Shown here: positions 1-18,409 of the stretch, piece by piece | Layout of the letters: the number at the start of each line of letters is the position of its first letter | Position numbering within the stretch: the stretch's first letter is position 1 | Source: Urechis unicinctus | Taxonomy: Eukaryota; Annelida; Polychaeta; Xenopneusta; Urechidae | Assembly: GCA_034190875.2 (NCBI GenBank) | Contig: CM067344.1 | Location: 25,642,436-25,706,435, forward strand | DNA length: 64,000 nucleotides | Direction of reading: 5' to 3' | Made by a program: the position numbers and the translations under genes | The notes under the pieces: generated by a model | What the model saw: only the letters and a program-made list of their open reading frames with translations | What the model was told of the DNA's origin: nothing | Databases searched by the model: none

Positions 1-189
1 TAAGGTAACATACAAATAAACTTATAGAAGATCATCCTACATGGACTAGAAAAGCAACATAAGTTTATGTTTGCTCAACGCGGCTGATCATGTTACTGTT
101 GTTGTCAACTCTAATTACGCCGGACTTAATGACAAGCAGTTTGAGTTTGACTAACTGTAGGACTAACTGTTGTTCACTTGATGAATATG

Positions 190-890
190 TTTAAAGGCTG
201 AATATAACAAAAGCTTTCGAGTTATCTATTCCGCACAAAGGGCAGATCATGCAACAATGAAAAGAGCACAAAAGTGAATATCGACACAGGGCCAATAACA
301 AGTGGCCAGTGATATTAAGATCAGGTTGGAACCAAAAGTGCCCACATTGAAATTCACCCGCGCGTTTTGTTGAAGACATTGATTTATCATTAAAGCACAA
401 AACACAGAGGAGCATGCCAAACAAAGCAAACAACCTCACCAACTGTTATATGTAGCAAGAAGTTATAATTTTACATATATGCAACAATGCTAAAAATAAC
501 GAATATCTTTAATGGTCATATATCATTCTTATTGATCAATGATTTTAACATATTCTGCTATAATGTATATTACGGTTTGATACATTGGACACAACACAAA
601 CAGCCGCTTAGTTGTCTTTCATTATTAACTTTTTCCCATTCTTGACGGATATCAAAACACTTTTACTATCGTGAAAAGCAAAAACGCAATTGTTATATGT
701 AACACGTAAAGATAAATACTTTAACATGGAAAGACTGTTCGAAACAATCTCACTGTACAGTATAGGGAAAGGCTTTCATTTCATCATTGCCACATTGACA
801 GGTTGTATCCAGCTTACATACTCCACTCATCTATTCCTTTTAGCTACACGGGCTGGTGGGTATCAAATCGATCGAAGTAATTGGATGTAA
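190..890 (+). repeat. left copy of a large dispersed repeat (blocks A and B)
   Basis: Two blocks here recur about 54 kb away. Block A (about 190-600) matches about 53860-54340, sharing for example 'aatatctttaatggt' and 'ggacacaacaca'. Block B (about 640-890) matches about 56075-56335, sharing 'tatcaaaacact', 'acaatctcactg' and 'caattggatgtaaaaa'. Substitutions and small indels are scattered along both, so the copies are old. Open frames in the two copies drift apart and carry stops, so I see no coding selection. The family is unknown to me. It could be a non-autonomous transposon or an old segmental duplication. Confidence 0.75.
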
Positions 891-1954
891 AAAAATGTTG
901 TTATTTTGCATAGCGCATCAATCTATCCGCGAGAATTGGTAAGTATTCAAAGTATATTACGAAATGTGCCGATTTATTACAGCCCTACATCAAGTAGCTT
1001 GTATATCGTTCAGTGTAATTACATCATGCCATTTCGGAATTAATGTAAATAGGAGGTTTGTATTGCCGAGAAATAATTTTTAAATTCGGCCTTTTGCATA
1101 GTCAGCAAGATAACGGTTTTATCCCTCTGTCATTTTAGGCTACCGGTTTTTTAAAAATTACGGTCTGGGCAATATACAATGTTTATTTATCCAGCCGTAT
1201 TTATGAGCGACGAGAGATTTACAAACGCATGACAAAACTGTTGATGCTTTGTTTTTTGCCGATCAGCTAGCTTGGCCAGTATTGGCTGGAGCCCCACAAA
1301 GTAGTTTTTGGCATCCATCGAAATCAATCTAATAAAGCTTGTCGAAGTCAAATATTGCATCTTATCTCAATGCAAATTACTCATTGACATGGAAATAATG
1401 ACAGTTATGCACCCAAATATTTGCCCCGTAGATACTTTCTGAAAAAGTGCTATTGTCGTTATGGGAGAAAATAGTATGCAGTTGTCCCAAATGTTGGTTG
1501 CCTGGCAAGAGCAGAATTGCATTCTGCATAGTCTGTTAGCTTTGGACATAGAACATTTTGCGTTATACATCAATATACAAATGAATACCTCCCCGTGTCA
1601 ATCGTTAAGATGGGGCGTATTATTGTAAATTTACCCTCTTATAACCACCACTACAGTATCGCGCTTCTGTCTTATCTGCCGTACAGTTAATGTATTCATA
1701 GCTATGATTAAGTGACGGGTCAACCGGCAAATATTGTTTAAGCGGGAAAACTGCTTTTGATGTATAATCTCTGTTATGCATGTAATATATAAGACCGCCA
1801 TACAATATATGTACCTGCACTGAGTCAATGCGTCCTTCATCTTAAATGCATTATCATACCAATGTGTCCTCCATCTTAAATGTGTTATTATTCTACAGTG
1901 TCAATGGCCCTCTCCTCTTCTTCATAGAAGTGTCGCTTCCTATGTAACGTTTCA
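891..1954. other. intergenic, nothing recognised
   Basis: AT-rich DNA between blocks B and C of the dispersed repeat. No credible exon, RNA gene or further repeat was seen. Short frames on the minus strand look random. Confidence 0.5.
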
Positions 1955-2105
1955 CGGGCTGTAGTTTATGGCGCAGTTTATTGCAACAGAATAAACATGA
2001 TTCCATTGATAATTTGCTTATAATAAAAATGCTTCATCCGGCAGCTTCGATTCAGATATATTTCAATTCTTTGCATTTGCCTACCCTTTACTGATGTCAA
2101 AACAC
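1955..2105 (+). repeat. block C of the large dispersed repeat, left copy
   Basis: This block matches about 55950-56090, sharing 'tagtttatgg', 'aaaaat.cttcat', and 'tgcctaccctttactgat.tcaaaacac' with one variable base. In the right copy, block C directly precedes block B. Here it lies about 1 kb downstream of B, so the two copies are not collinear. Confidence 0.7.
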
Positions 2106-2214
2106 TCATTAGGGCCAATTCAGAATATGGAATTCTGGCGTGGTCATCATTTCCTCAATATGACATAGATATGTTTGACCGAATTCTAAGGTGTGCTGCT
2201 GGGCAAGTAGCCAT

Positions 2215-8049
<5,835 letters not shown>

Positions 8050-8300
8050 GATGCTTTGACAGCTTCTCTTAAGTGCCAGCGCGACCCACTTGGCATAAAC
8101 CCGTTGCCAAGACTGCCGCTGGAACGTAGGTCTAGCGCGGAACTATTTGGCTACCGGGTCGGGTGCACCCCCTTTCCAAGTTGGGACCGCCATTTAACGT
8201 GGTCATTAAAGTCACGGGGAGCCAGTCACGTTTTCACCACTTGGTATCGAATCATCAACTGTGGGTCGACAAGCGACGAGAACCGGCTACGAAAATTATG
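8050..8300 (-). mobile_element. possible tRNA-derived SINE
   Basis: This is a GC-richer island of about 250 bp in AT-rich DNA. On the minus strand it contains 'tagccaaatag', which fits the RNA polymerase III box A pattern TRGYNNANNNG. About 55 bases further on is 'gggtttatgcc', a weak box B. A second box-B-like string, 'gattcgatacc', lies nearer 8245 on the same strand. No poly(A) tail or target-site duplication was identified and no second copy was found in this window. The plus-strand frame at 8029-8301 (90 codons) is more likely fortuitous. A host sequence of unknown role is the alternative. Confidence 0.3.
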
Positions 8301-8309
8301 AAATAATTA

Positions 8310-11300
8310 TGATTAGCGCCCAGGTCAGATACGGCAGACCATGATCAATCTACATTTTCTCTCATATACTTCTAGCCCCTCCATGTAAAGAGCCTCATTT
8401 AAGCATGGTGTGCAGAATATATTGTATATAATACAATCTGGGTGTCCAACATTCTGTAGGCTGTGTACGGCTTCTCATAACCAGTTTCTCATTTGGACTA
8501 TTTGCCTCACATGTGAACCACAAATTCCCTCTCAAGTACGAGCTGATGATGCTTTGTCGCACAGAATATACCCGGGTACATACGGCTTCATTGTAAATCC
8601 GGCTCAGTGGTTTATTATGCAATCCTTTAGCCCACGTTATTCGGCGGTGGTAAATGGTCGTGTTGATGAATGAACTAGGCATCGATTGTTACATCACGCA
8701 GTCGATTCAATATCATGCCTGTCTAATGACATCGCCGGTTAATGGATTAAGCATGCGTGTACACTGCGGTTGTAATTGCTAGGACATAGAACAGTCGAGT
8801 AAGATCAAGCGCTAAAATGCATGCATGTGAAATTATTTTGCATTCACCTTCCCTATGCATGTAAGCAACATGTAGTTACAGAGACACGATACAATACCGG
8901 AATGTGTACATGCGGAGAGATGATTGTCTGCATATATAGTGATTACTCAAATGAACAATGTAAGCATCTGTGTTAAGTCGTCCTGTGGAGGATAATATTC
9001 CACGTGGTTTGTTTGAACAGCAGTGCCACAGGGACGTATCATGTTTGTTGATGTGTATTCAGACGGATTTCTTGCCATCTGGAGGTTTAATACAGACGGT
9101 TATATATCCAAGAAACAAAATCAAGGATTTCATTTTCGTAGTTTATTATCTTCAGCTGCAGAAAACCATCAGATGTTACCTTCCCATGCCTAATATTATT
9201 CAGAGCGGATTATATAGAAAGGGAAATACTGCACATCTTTTCAAAAATTGATCGGCCAAGTTTTGTCAGGTTTGCTTCATTGCAATAGCATATATATGAC
9301 TCTAACATGTTGCTTTTCGGGACGTTCTGCAATAACGTAATATTTTTATGACCGTTATTCGGTAGCGCACAATGATTGGTACACCTTTTATCGTTTGCAC
9401 ACTTACTTGTCATCATTATCATGGCTTAAAACGTTACACTTCTGTGCCGACAGCACTGACGTTTCCTCTGCAAGACTGCTTGGGGATGATATTGTGTCAT
9501 TAGCAAATACGTTTGCACAACTTACTTACATTTCCAACAATATCAAATTTGCGTCGGATGTTATCATTCACTTGAGATAAACGTAATAATAGATACACGA
9601 AATTACAGTTAGTTTACACAAATTTACAGGATGCTAATCAGCACGAATAGGATTAACGGACATGCCTGTTATTCCTACACAAATGTAAGCCATGTTCACC
9701 GACGTTGCTATGACTGCACTGGCATCCTAACATTTGGTCGATGAACTCATTGAGAGTAGGGCATGGAGCTAGTGAGAGCAATTGACATTGATACATATCG
9801 TCCAGAATGAGCCACAACTAATCGTCGTTACAATGAACCTTCACTCGATCTCATTGCTCTATAATCGATGCACGACGCATACAGATCAACAAGACTGATA
9901 GGTGTTTACAATGAAGCAAAGCAGCTTCAATCTGGGAGCGATTTAATGAATCCCCCGACCCTTTGCTACGTATCTAGAAGCAGAAAATTAACTGTCCTCA
10001 ATTAATCTGCTTCTAAGCGTTTTCGGGGGGTATATTGCATTGGATGCGTTAGAATAGCAAGGGTATTTATTTTCCCTCCGCTTTATACTATAAGAATTCA
10101 TATTCTCAACAAGCGGCGTACATTTAAACGATCGAGCAGCACTTAATATACGATGTCCTGTACAAGACTAGATACGCAGATCAACACTACCGACGCTATC
10201 ACTTGAACACCTATTGTGCCGGGTAGAATTATTTTTTTCAAACAAGAATCTTCGACAAACAAGTTTCCTATGTTGGCAGGGCACCAGTTGTTTATAGACA
10301 ACGATCAAGCCATATGGGTCCCCTATGTCAATTGCACCATGATCAGTTTCCCATGTAAGCGTCTAGACCGTCTGGCTCCATTTTGTCATACCGAGATGTG
10401 TGAAGAATACCAAATCTAGTCTGTTGAAATGTTAAAGGTGATATAATTGATCCGTTAAAAATAGGTGACAATAGAGTTTACTAAATTTATGAAATTCACT
10501 CTCATATCAATGCAAGCATCAGTAGCGTCATCATAAAATATAAGGAAAGAGCGCATACGAAACATTTCTATCATCAACCTTATATTCTTCAATATTTATA
10601 TGTGGGCAGTACCTTTAAGCATAATATTCTGCCCGCCATTTCAACTGATGATTACATGGTGCAACAACCCCTCATTATATCTTATATAATTTTGGCAAAG
10701 GGGAACTTTTGTAGTGACAACGAACGACGAGAAGAAATCCAACACTGCATTATAACCAGGAAATAATGTACCGTTAAGCTGAACGAACCCGGCTTAATTA
10801 CTGTTTACAGACAACAACAATCCTTCTTTCCGTATGCACAAATGCATTCCGTGATTCAAATGGACATGCATCGTCACATACCACGAACAGTATCTTTATA
10901 ATCATCAATATCATGGCTACTAAAGAGACTACAAATGAGCGTCATCAATCAAGATTTTCTACGACAATAGTGGACGAAATATCGTCTGCAAACACATACT
11001 TCATAGTGACTTAAGTGACTTAGATTCATTTCCGCACAACGAGCATCTCAGGGAACAGACATAATAGGTATGCTTCATAGCTACAGGTGGGCTTATCTGC
11101 CTGTTTGTTTAACAAGTCTGGGATTTAGCTGAAAATGAGAAAATGTAAAGGTGCCAGTCATAGCAATTACGCATATATAAACCTATACGCTTAATGTTTA
11201 CAAACTCCCTGCAATGCATGAGGAACTTACTAGAGCTACATTTAAATGGGGACTTTTTGGGTTGAACATATTTGTCGTGTCGCCCAAATAATTAGTTTGT

Positions 11301-12960
11301 TACAATAGCTCTTTGCTTACCCAACGGAGGGATTAAGAGGCTCTTGATTCACTCCGACTGAGCAAGAAGCAGGCTTAAAGAACACATCGAGGCAATAGCT
11401 ATTTACGGCGCGCATACGTGGACAAACACTCAAGGCGATTCACTGACTCCCAATAATGGCACTTATGCAGCAGCAACTTTCCCACATTACCGATAAGACA
11501 GCGTTAAAAGTACATATAGCATTTGTTAGGTTGACGATACAAATAAGCTTACCAATCACAGTGTTTCACTCAGTACTGCTGCTCATTAGATTTTTGACTT
11601 ATCGCGTTGACTTATTATCAACAATATACAGTTACGATCTGTTCAATGAACCAAGAAGCTATCGGTCGAATCAAACATGGTTTATATTGTATAGCGGAAT
11701 ACATGTTACACTTGCATTTTCCGCAGGAGAGCAATATACTGTGTTATGTGGGGTTTATCGTTACCGGATATTGTGCGACATTTGTAAGTCAATTTTGCAG
11801 ACTGGAAGATTCAGAGATATCCATACCTTTTGTCGATGATAATTCTTATCGTGTTTATGTAATATTGTGATTGGTCCATGTCTGCCCACGGGACACATAA
11901 CGTAACTAAAGTGAATTCCATGACATAACAATAAAAAGTAAGTTAATTAATGCCCGAATAGAGCTTCATATACCTAAGCAGAAAACGATTTGAAAGTTGT
12001 CTGAGCTTACCGGACATAGAGACTAACTTAAACGTGTATCAATTACCTATTGTCAAAAATGCTGATAAGGACATAAATTATGTGGTGTATAACCATATGG
12101 TTTAAAATGTGCAGTCGAACTTTGGAAGATACATGAACTTATCTAAATTAATATCCCATCTTGTGAGGTTCTCAACTTGGCATTAGCAACATGGTGATAA
12201 ATGAGTGGAAAAGATGAACGAATTTAGAAGGTCGTTTGTGTAACTCTTACATAGAAAATGCAGGCAAATGTCCATCTTTATGTTTCTCATCTGCTCTATC
12301 TCTTCCATTCACAATAAACACGATGTTTAAGGCCCATTGAAGCTTGCTATATTTACATCAGTGGTGCAATAACGTATCGCCGTGTACTTTTATTATTGGT
12401 TTAGCCAGAATTTTTTTTTTTCTCCAGTCAAGGTTTTTCGGGCTTTTCTCCGGAACGGCTAAACATATCAACATCAAATTTTGGGGAATGATAGATCAAG
12501 TTGGGACACAACTGCCGATCTCGTTTGACGCGCATGCGCAGTGTTGGAGGTTTATGGGATCGATTTTTCGTCGATTTTTTCCCCATTTTCTGTAACTATC
12601 TCCTCCATAACTACTGCAGTTACGAACATATGAATTATATGGTTGTAACAAGCAGTTATCGTAGCATGGAATAAGCGAAAAAAAATTCTTATTTTCACCT
12701 TTTGTACTTTGTATAATGACATGAATTTTAGAGTACCTATCGCGATTTTTGCTACGAGTTCTCTCCTCGCTGATATCTCTGAAACGGCTTTATTTACGCA
12801 CAAGAAATTTTGTCAGTATTTAGAACTTGGCCTCGTGATAATGATTGTAAACAGTATTTTTAGCATTCACAGTTAAAAAAAAACAGTAAAAAGGACGATT
12901 AGTTTCAAGGTTTTCTACTGCAGCAGCTTAGCGCGCAGGCTAACAGCAGGTGCTGTTTAA
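8310..12960. other. intergenic, nothing recognised
   Basis: AT-rich with no family recognised. Two overlapping frames at 11456-11870 lack codon-like features. The region 12410-12900 has T-rich and A-rich runs and a GC-balanced core with 'gacgcgcatgcgcagt', which might be an old non-autonomous element, but I found no terminal repeats. Confidence 0.45.
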
Positions 12961-12962
12961 GT

Positions 12963-13134
12963 AGGCCAAACCTTACGTAATCGACCAGAGGCATTCAACG
13001 CTTGCCTTGGCTGGGTTTGCATTGATTTGGCAAGGGGGTCATGTCAAAACAGGCTAAACCTTACGTAATCGACCAGCGGCATTTATCACTTTCGTCGGCT
13101 CAATATTGACTTGGCAAAGGGGTCATGTCAAAAC
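12963..13134 (+). repeat. two-copy tandem repeat, 88-bp period
   Basis: Copy 1 (12963-13050) and copy 2 (13051-13134) both contain 'aaaccttacgtaatcgacca' near the start and 'ggtcatgtcaaaac' at the end. The middles have diverged. This is a simple local duplication with no coding content. Confidence 0.9.
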
Positions 13135-13255
13135 ATCTAAGCGGCAGCTTATAATAGTGCACGTTACCGGCTCTTCTCGGTCCGTGTATATACTGTCTTT
13201 TTGTCTCAGCGACAGTGTGCACTGGATGTCCCCGTGCAATCAAAGCGGGTATATC

Positions 13256-13390
13256 TACACAAACACACATGCACGCACACATATATATATGTATACACAC
13301 AGGCGCTCGGTTTTCGATGCCAAGCTTCCGAGCCGCTATTTATAAATACCATATATATGTGTATATTTATAAGTGTGTGTGTTTATATAC

Positions 13391-13424
<34 letters not shown>
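13256..13424. repeat. compound (CA)n / (TA)n microsatellite
   Basis: Interrupted CA-rich sequence (13256-13300) is followed by mixed sequence and then a (TA)n run (13391-13424). The array abuts the hairpin element at 13428. Confidence 0.9.
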
Positions 13425-13427
<3 letters not shown>

Positions 13428-13428
<1 letters not shown>

Positions 13429-13511
13429 CGAATGCGACCATTTTGATACAATCGACCTACTATTTTGGCACACAGTCACATCTTGGCACACGATCTGAGT
13501 GCCAAAATAGT
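13428..13511 (+). repeat. short hairpin element beside (TA)n
   Basis: It begins with the 18-mer 'acgaatgcgaccattttg', whose exact reverse complement occurs at 28278-28295 beside another microsatellite block. Inside it, 'actattttggcac' (13459-13471) and 'gtgccaaaatagt' (13499-13511) form perfect 13-bp inverted arms with a 27-base loop. The 'ccaaaatagt' core is the same as in the tandem array at 27.9-28.1 kb. Confidence 0.8.
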
Positions 13512-15479
13512 CAAGAGCTTTTTGAGTGCTTTGTTCTGCAAATTTTTATTTTAAATTTGTGTTACCTCGTAAATTATCTCCATTCACATTCATCCATTGC
13601 AAGAATTAAACCCCTGCATCGCGCAGGTGGTAGTTTGGGACGTTTGAAAATTTTTATATATTGGACTGACGACCATTTTGGTACTCTGCATTTAACAGCT
13701 TGTTTCTCGTTATTATCCAATATATCATTATCCCAACTTCTGATATATTGCTTAGAATAACTTCCTTCACAAATATATTCTACACACGTGACATTCGATA
13801 GAGGGAATAAAAAATATATATATTTGGTCTCGACGTTTTCCAATGATATATATTCGCCCAGAAAACCGAAATGCTTCGGCTTGTCGGATAATTCGTAAGG
13901 CACCTCGTGCTTTGAGATGAAGTTGCGTTGCAGGCCGAGAATATCTTACGATTTGGTAAGCAATAACCACAACTCTTGAAAATATTATAGCGTTATTTAA
14001 GACACTTAGACCCAGGTTAACCAGGTGATAGCAAGAAAAAGTATATAATGTCGCTAAAGTGGGTTCTTAGCCTTGGCTTTCTAATATCGTCCACTGTGAC
14101 ATTTTGTGATTGATCTAAATCTTGACAACGCTGGTTCGATAGATTGGATATATTGTGTAGTATACTCAATTTGACATAAAAATGGAATCTGGTCAATGTT
14201 TGAGGTACATTACTTTAGCTAGGTGCAGTCAAGTAATGTTGGTTAGTCGCGTTTGTCATAACGTATGTATGTATGTATGTTTGTAAACAACATTTTGATG
14301 CGCGATACAGGTCGCAATCTTAATTTTCAATCGTCATCGTAAAAAATGCGTTAAACCAAGATGTTCGGAGGGTCGGACTTTTATACAATTTGCATCATTG
14401 TGTAGCTCGTTCTAATTGCAAACTAGAACGAGTAAATTGTTTAAGCAGATAGGATGGAACATAACAAGTCTATGTAAACTGAGCTATTTAATAACAATTA
14501 ATATGTTCCATTTTACCTTGATGGCAGTGCTGATATAGATGTATATGGAATTATCACTATATATATTCTTGATCATTTCCTTATCGATGAGTCATGTATG
14601 TACCATATATGGTATAAAATGGGTTATGTGTTTATTTGCTGCTAAAAGTGTCATGTTGATTCAAAAGTAACTCTTATCCCCAACCTACCATTACAGTTGG
14701 AAGCGTAAGTGATAGTATTATTGATTTCATAGAATCGACTAATGTTTGCACACTTATTCATAACCCCTCTAAATTCTAATATTGGGAAACTGCCACTCAC
14801 TTATATCACATAACCACCACCAGCGTTATTATGCTGTTCCCCACTCAAAAGCTGCTCACGCGGTCTGAGAGACACAAGCGCCCATGCGCCCGCCCATCCA
14901 GTCCGCTAAGACCTCCGAACTTACATAGTAAGAATAGCTCCTCAAATAACACCCGTTTGTTGTATTCTGAGTATCATGACATAGTTCTTCCGTATTTGTT
15001 AAAAAATACGGGATGGAGAGAAGAGGTGAGTTTCCCAAACAATGCAGGTCAAATAGTTCATTGGGATGTTCCAAAAAGCAGGGTTGATAGATTCAACGGT
15101 ATGACATAGATTATTTAAAAAGTAATTTAAGCATGGCAACAGTTTCACTCACACACGCCAAATGGCTGTTAATCGTGCAAATGACTACAACAGTCCAAAT
15201 GAATTTGTAAATCAGGTTAATTCTATATCGACTAACTTAAAAAAACGCGACCTACTTAGACTCGCCAACCTTTGACAAAGTCGCAATATGAAATCTCCCA
15301 AGGACGCGGATTGTTGCCATGACGCCGAAGCTATATGGCGTTGAGAGATTTCTCTGGGAAAATAAGCTGGATACATGGTGTCTTTAAATTAACCGTACCA
15401 TTTCATTCTTAGTCCCACAGAAGAGATAATCATACGGATGTGTTGAGGTGAGTCTCCTTTATGTTGTGGTAACTTACGT
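13512..15479. other. intergenic, nothing recognised
   Basis: AT-rich with no gene supported. A short (GTAT)n run lies at about 14262-14280. The frame 14831-15109 (92 codons) has no recognised motif and no convincing splice context. Confidence 0.45.
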
Positions 15480-16606
15480 CACCGCTGCGCTCCAAGGCCG
15501 TTAACGTGACGGCGTTGCATTAAAGCGTATGACACCCATGAGGAGTAAATCACGTCTCCCCGGACCGCCCGGGCCTTTGAGGCGGCAACGCAGCAACAAG
15601 AGTTCGGCCACTTGTTGCCCAGCCGTCTAGACTGCAAGCCTTCAATAACGAAGCCTACTAAAAAGTCGGCGAGTGTCGGCGAAATTCAAGTTGAACTTGG
15701 GGTCTTCTGGCCTGGGGGGTGTCGACGCGGTCTCGCCTTCCTCCCAGTCGGGGGATCTCTGGGGCTTGCAGCGGCGCTTTGCTTCATGGGGTCGGAGATT
15801 TCCGGGGCTACTACCGCCGTGACGTGCCTGCAGGTAGGGGCGACGGGCGTTATGCCTCTGCCCCGCATTCCTCTCGGTTTTCATGGTCAGAAAGGACTCC
15901 GTCTACCTCACGCTGCGGTTCTTGGGACCCCTTACCGCCATCCTGTTGCCAGCCCTAGGGGAATGTGGGGTAATATCGTCCCCTCCCCCCGTAGGCAGCT
16001 CCCCACCCCGCTGGTGAACCGACCCTGCCCCTGGGATGCCTGTTCCATGAAGATTATGCGGTTCCCAAAGAGGCTGTTGCCTTTCACACCTCCGTCAGTG
16101 CCATTTGTCGGGAGTGCGAGAGGTAACGCGGATCTCCGATATACTGAGCATCCCTAGATGCGGCGCACCTCACTCTTTGCGGCACCCTCAAACCCTCCAC
16201 AAAGCAATAGACCTGGTAAAGGTTACCAATAACAGAACCAGACATGCTTCGGTAAGCAGTCCCGGAAGCGGGGAAGGGAAGAGGAAGGGGTACCCCCTAG
16301 GGTTTCAGCGGTCACTGGCCCTAGTGAATCCAGCAAAGCATAGAACCTCACGCGCATGATGAACAAATTGCAGCGCGAGGTTCTGACTCGACTAGGGCCT
16401 TGCAAAAGTTGAAAGATCCAGGGGCACCCAAGGTTATCTTAAGTCCCCCCCCCCCCCACTACAAGTCACCCAAAAGGGAAGTTGGGTCCTGTTTTCGTTA
16501 TTTGAAACAGGGGCACTTCAAAAGGGAATGCCCAATGGCCCGGGAGGAGGGAGTCCCAGAACTCCCCAGGGGACCAAGTCGGGAAACGCCCATGGACATT
16601 ATTTAA
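15480..16606 (+). mobile_element. Gypsy-type gag remnant with defective zinc knuckle
   Basis: The stretch is markedly GC-richer than its flanks. Frames are broken into pieces: 15612-16157, 16105-16359 and 16400-16606. The last contains CFRYLKQGHFKRECP, which fits the retroviral and Gypsy nucleocapsid knuckle C-X2-C-X4-H-X4-C except that the second cysteine is Tyr, so it would not bind zinc normally. The piece before it reads TLHKAIDLVKVT, like the end of a Gypsy capsid domain. A run of C at 16446-16458 probably slipped. Gag normally packages the element RNA. This copy has several frame changes and is dead. Protease remains of similar composition resume at about 18.7 kb, so one element may have been split by the AT-rich 16.6-18.7 kb segment. 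That is an inference. No LTRs were identified. Confidence 0.6.
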
Positions 16607-16783
16607 CTATGTTTCAGCATTACTATAAGTATAATTAACACTGGTATATTTAATATTCCTTAGTAGCTCTTTAGCAACTTAAACGTATGTACACTAATAT
16701 GTAAAGGAAAGTTAGAGACAGTTAAGAGTTTTGAGAATATTTATCAAAGTAAAATGTTTATCAATGAGGATCATTGTTTACAG

Positions 16784-18272
16784 AAATGTTGGCGGAACAG
16801 CATCCAGCACAAGTTGTGCAATTCAAGAAAAGGAATCGGAATGGATTTGGAAGAGGTGCAGGCCCACAAGCGACCTAAAAAGAAGCCATCACTAGATTCC
16901 TGCATTGAGGCTTCAAAGAGGACTTGGTGCCTCGAAACTACCTTCCGCAGCAGCCTGAAAGTGAAGACTATTCTACCATTGTGGCCCACAGGAAGTGGCT
17001 CCAGAAAGAGTTTGCAAAGGAGAGAGGGGCTGTTGACAAAAACAAGGTAGCTGAGAAGATGCACCTAACTATGTCTTTGCGACGTAGTCAGATTGTGCTA
17101 GACGGAATGCCAGTGCCTCAGTGCACTGAGCAACACCCATGGTTGCAGGGAAGAGCAGGGGTGAGATATTATACATGGGCCATATTTTAATACAAGCATA
17201 TGTGATTTTGAATAGTATCATAGTGTTTGAAGTCTATATTTTATTAACTGATTTACTGTTGTATAATTGCACTAAATCATTAATTAATTAATGACTGTTA
17301 AGGCTTTGTTGGTCGCAGCTGTATGCAGAATTTACTAGACTGGGGCCTAAGGTAGAGAGTGGCGACATTGGCAAGCTCCTTCTGTCTAGTCTCCATCGCT
17401 TTGGGTGGGGCATTATGGAACTTCTTAGGCGGCCAGAAATATGTCGTTTCAGACTGAAGGAGATGATGTCGAGAATGAACCTGTTAAGGGACCAAGTAGA
17501 GAGAGCAGGTAAAGAATCCCAGTTTACATCTACCAACCAAATAACTGCTGCATATTGTGCTTCAGGTTTCTGGTAGCTACAATAGTGTCATTTTCTTACT
17601 ATTTATTTAGTTATTTTTACTTGGTTCGATCATATACTAAACTTGATGTTGCTTTATAACATGCATTCCAATATCTACCCCATTTCGTCTGTGTCATTGC
17701 CATCTCCCAGTGGCCAATGCAGTTATAGTTATCACCGGTCTGCCAATACTTTTCAAGGAAAAATCCTTTATCCTTGAAGGCACACTCAAGGTAATTTTCG
17801 GTTTATATTTGATCATGTATTATTATCAAGCTAAATAATGACTAGGTAAACAATGATTGTAACAATGTCTCTTTTTAATAATAACATTCTTTCATTCAGG
17901 CAGGATTTGTGGACCTTGTACTATTTCTAATGAGAGCTATGGCTCAACAATAAGTCACCTATGTGTTTTAGAATGTCGCAACACAGCACGACACCAGCAT
18001 AAACAGCCTGCCTCCTTTGCTGCTGAATGAGGGAGAATTGATGGATGCTGAAATACATGTGTACATTGTTGGAGAAGCGGTGGACGTAGCAGAAGCCATG
18101 GCCATGCCAATGGCTGCGATTTATGTCTTTTATGTACCATGCCCCAACTCTGCCAAACAAACTTTCTAGCTATGTCCAGAAAGTTATGCTTGCCATTGAA
18201 GAAGAGGTTAAAGACCCTATTGATGCCAAACGCCTTGGTATCACGGCTAGCATTAACAAGGCTATGTATTAA
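16784..18272 (+). pseudogene. five-exon pseudogene, SAMD3-like C-terminal region
   Basis: Candidate exons are 16784-17160, 17319-17508, 17711-17790 and 17972-18272, with a possible small extra exon near 17899. All have AG acceptors and GT donors and the reading phases join correctly (0, 1, 0). The joined frame contains KWLQKEFAKERGAVD, then LYAEFTRLGP, then VIVITGLPILFKEKSFI, then AMAMPMAAIYVFYV and SSYVQKVMLAIEEEV. This order resembles the poorly characterised C-terminal region of SAMD3-like proteins, which are multiplied in fish and invertebrate genomes; that assignment is from memory of the family pattern. Damage: two in-frame stops in exon 1 (TAA near 16875, TGA at 16906-16908) and a one-base frameshift near 18168 that makes a premature TAG. 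After the shift the frame runs to TAA at 18270-18272, just before a poly(A) signal. Because introns are kept, this is a decayed gene copy, not a processed one. Confidence 0.6.
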
Positions 18273-18285
18273 TGTGATTGAATGA

Positions 18286-18291
18286 AATAAA
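18286..18291 (+). terminator. poly(A) signal AATAAA
   Basis: A canonical AATAAA lies 14 bases after the final stop of the pseudogene above. This supports the plus-strand orientation and the position of its last exon. Confidence 0.6.
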
Positions 18292-18409
18292 ATATTCTTG
18301 TTTTACATACAATTTTGTCTGACTTGTTTATACAAACATATAAGCAGTAGGACTTATTTGGTCAAATAAATTTGTATTTGTTCAGGGTGTACGAGGTATT
18401 TTAAGCTTG

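Noticed and set aside
11456..11870. Two overlapping plus-strand frames of 87-127 codons
   Set aside because: No domain, no codon-use signal visible, and two frames open over the same bases suggest chance.
15642..15884. Minus-strand frames over the gag-like region
   Set aside because: Shadows of GC-rich plus-strand retroelement sequence. The zinc-knuckle motif fixes the plus strand as coding.
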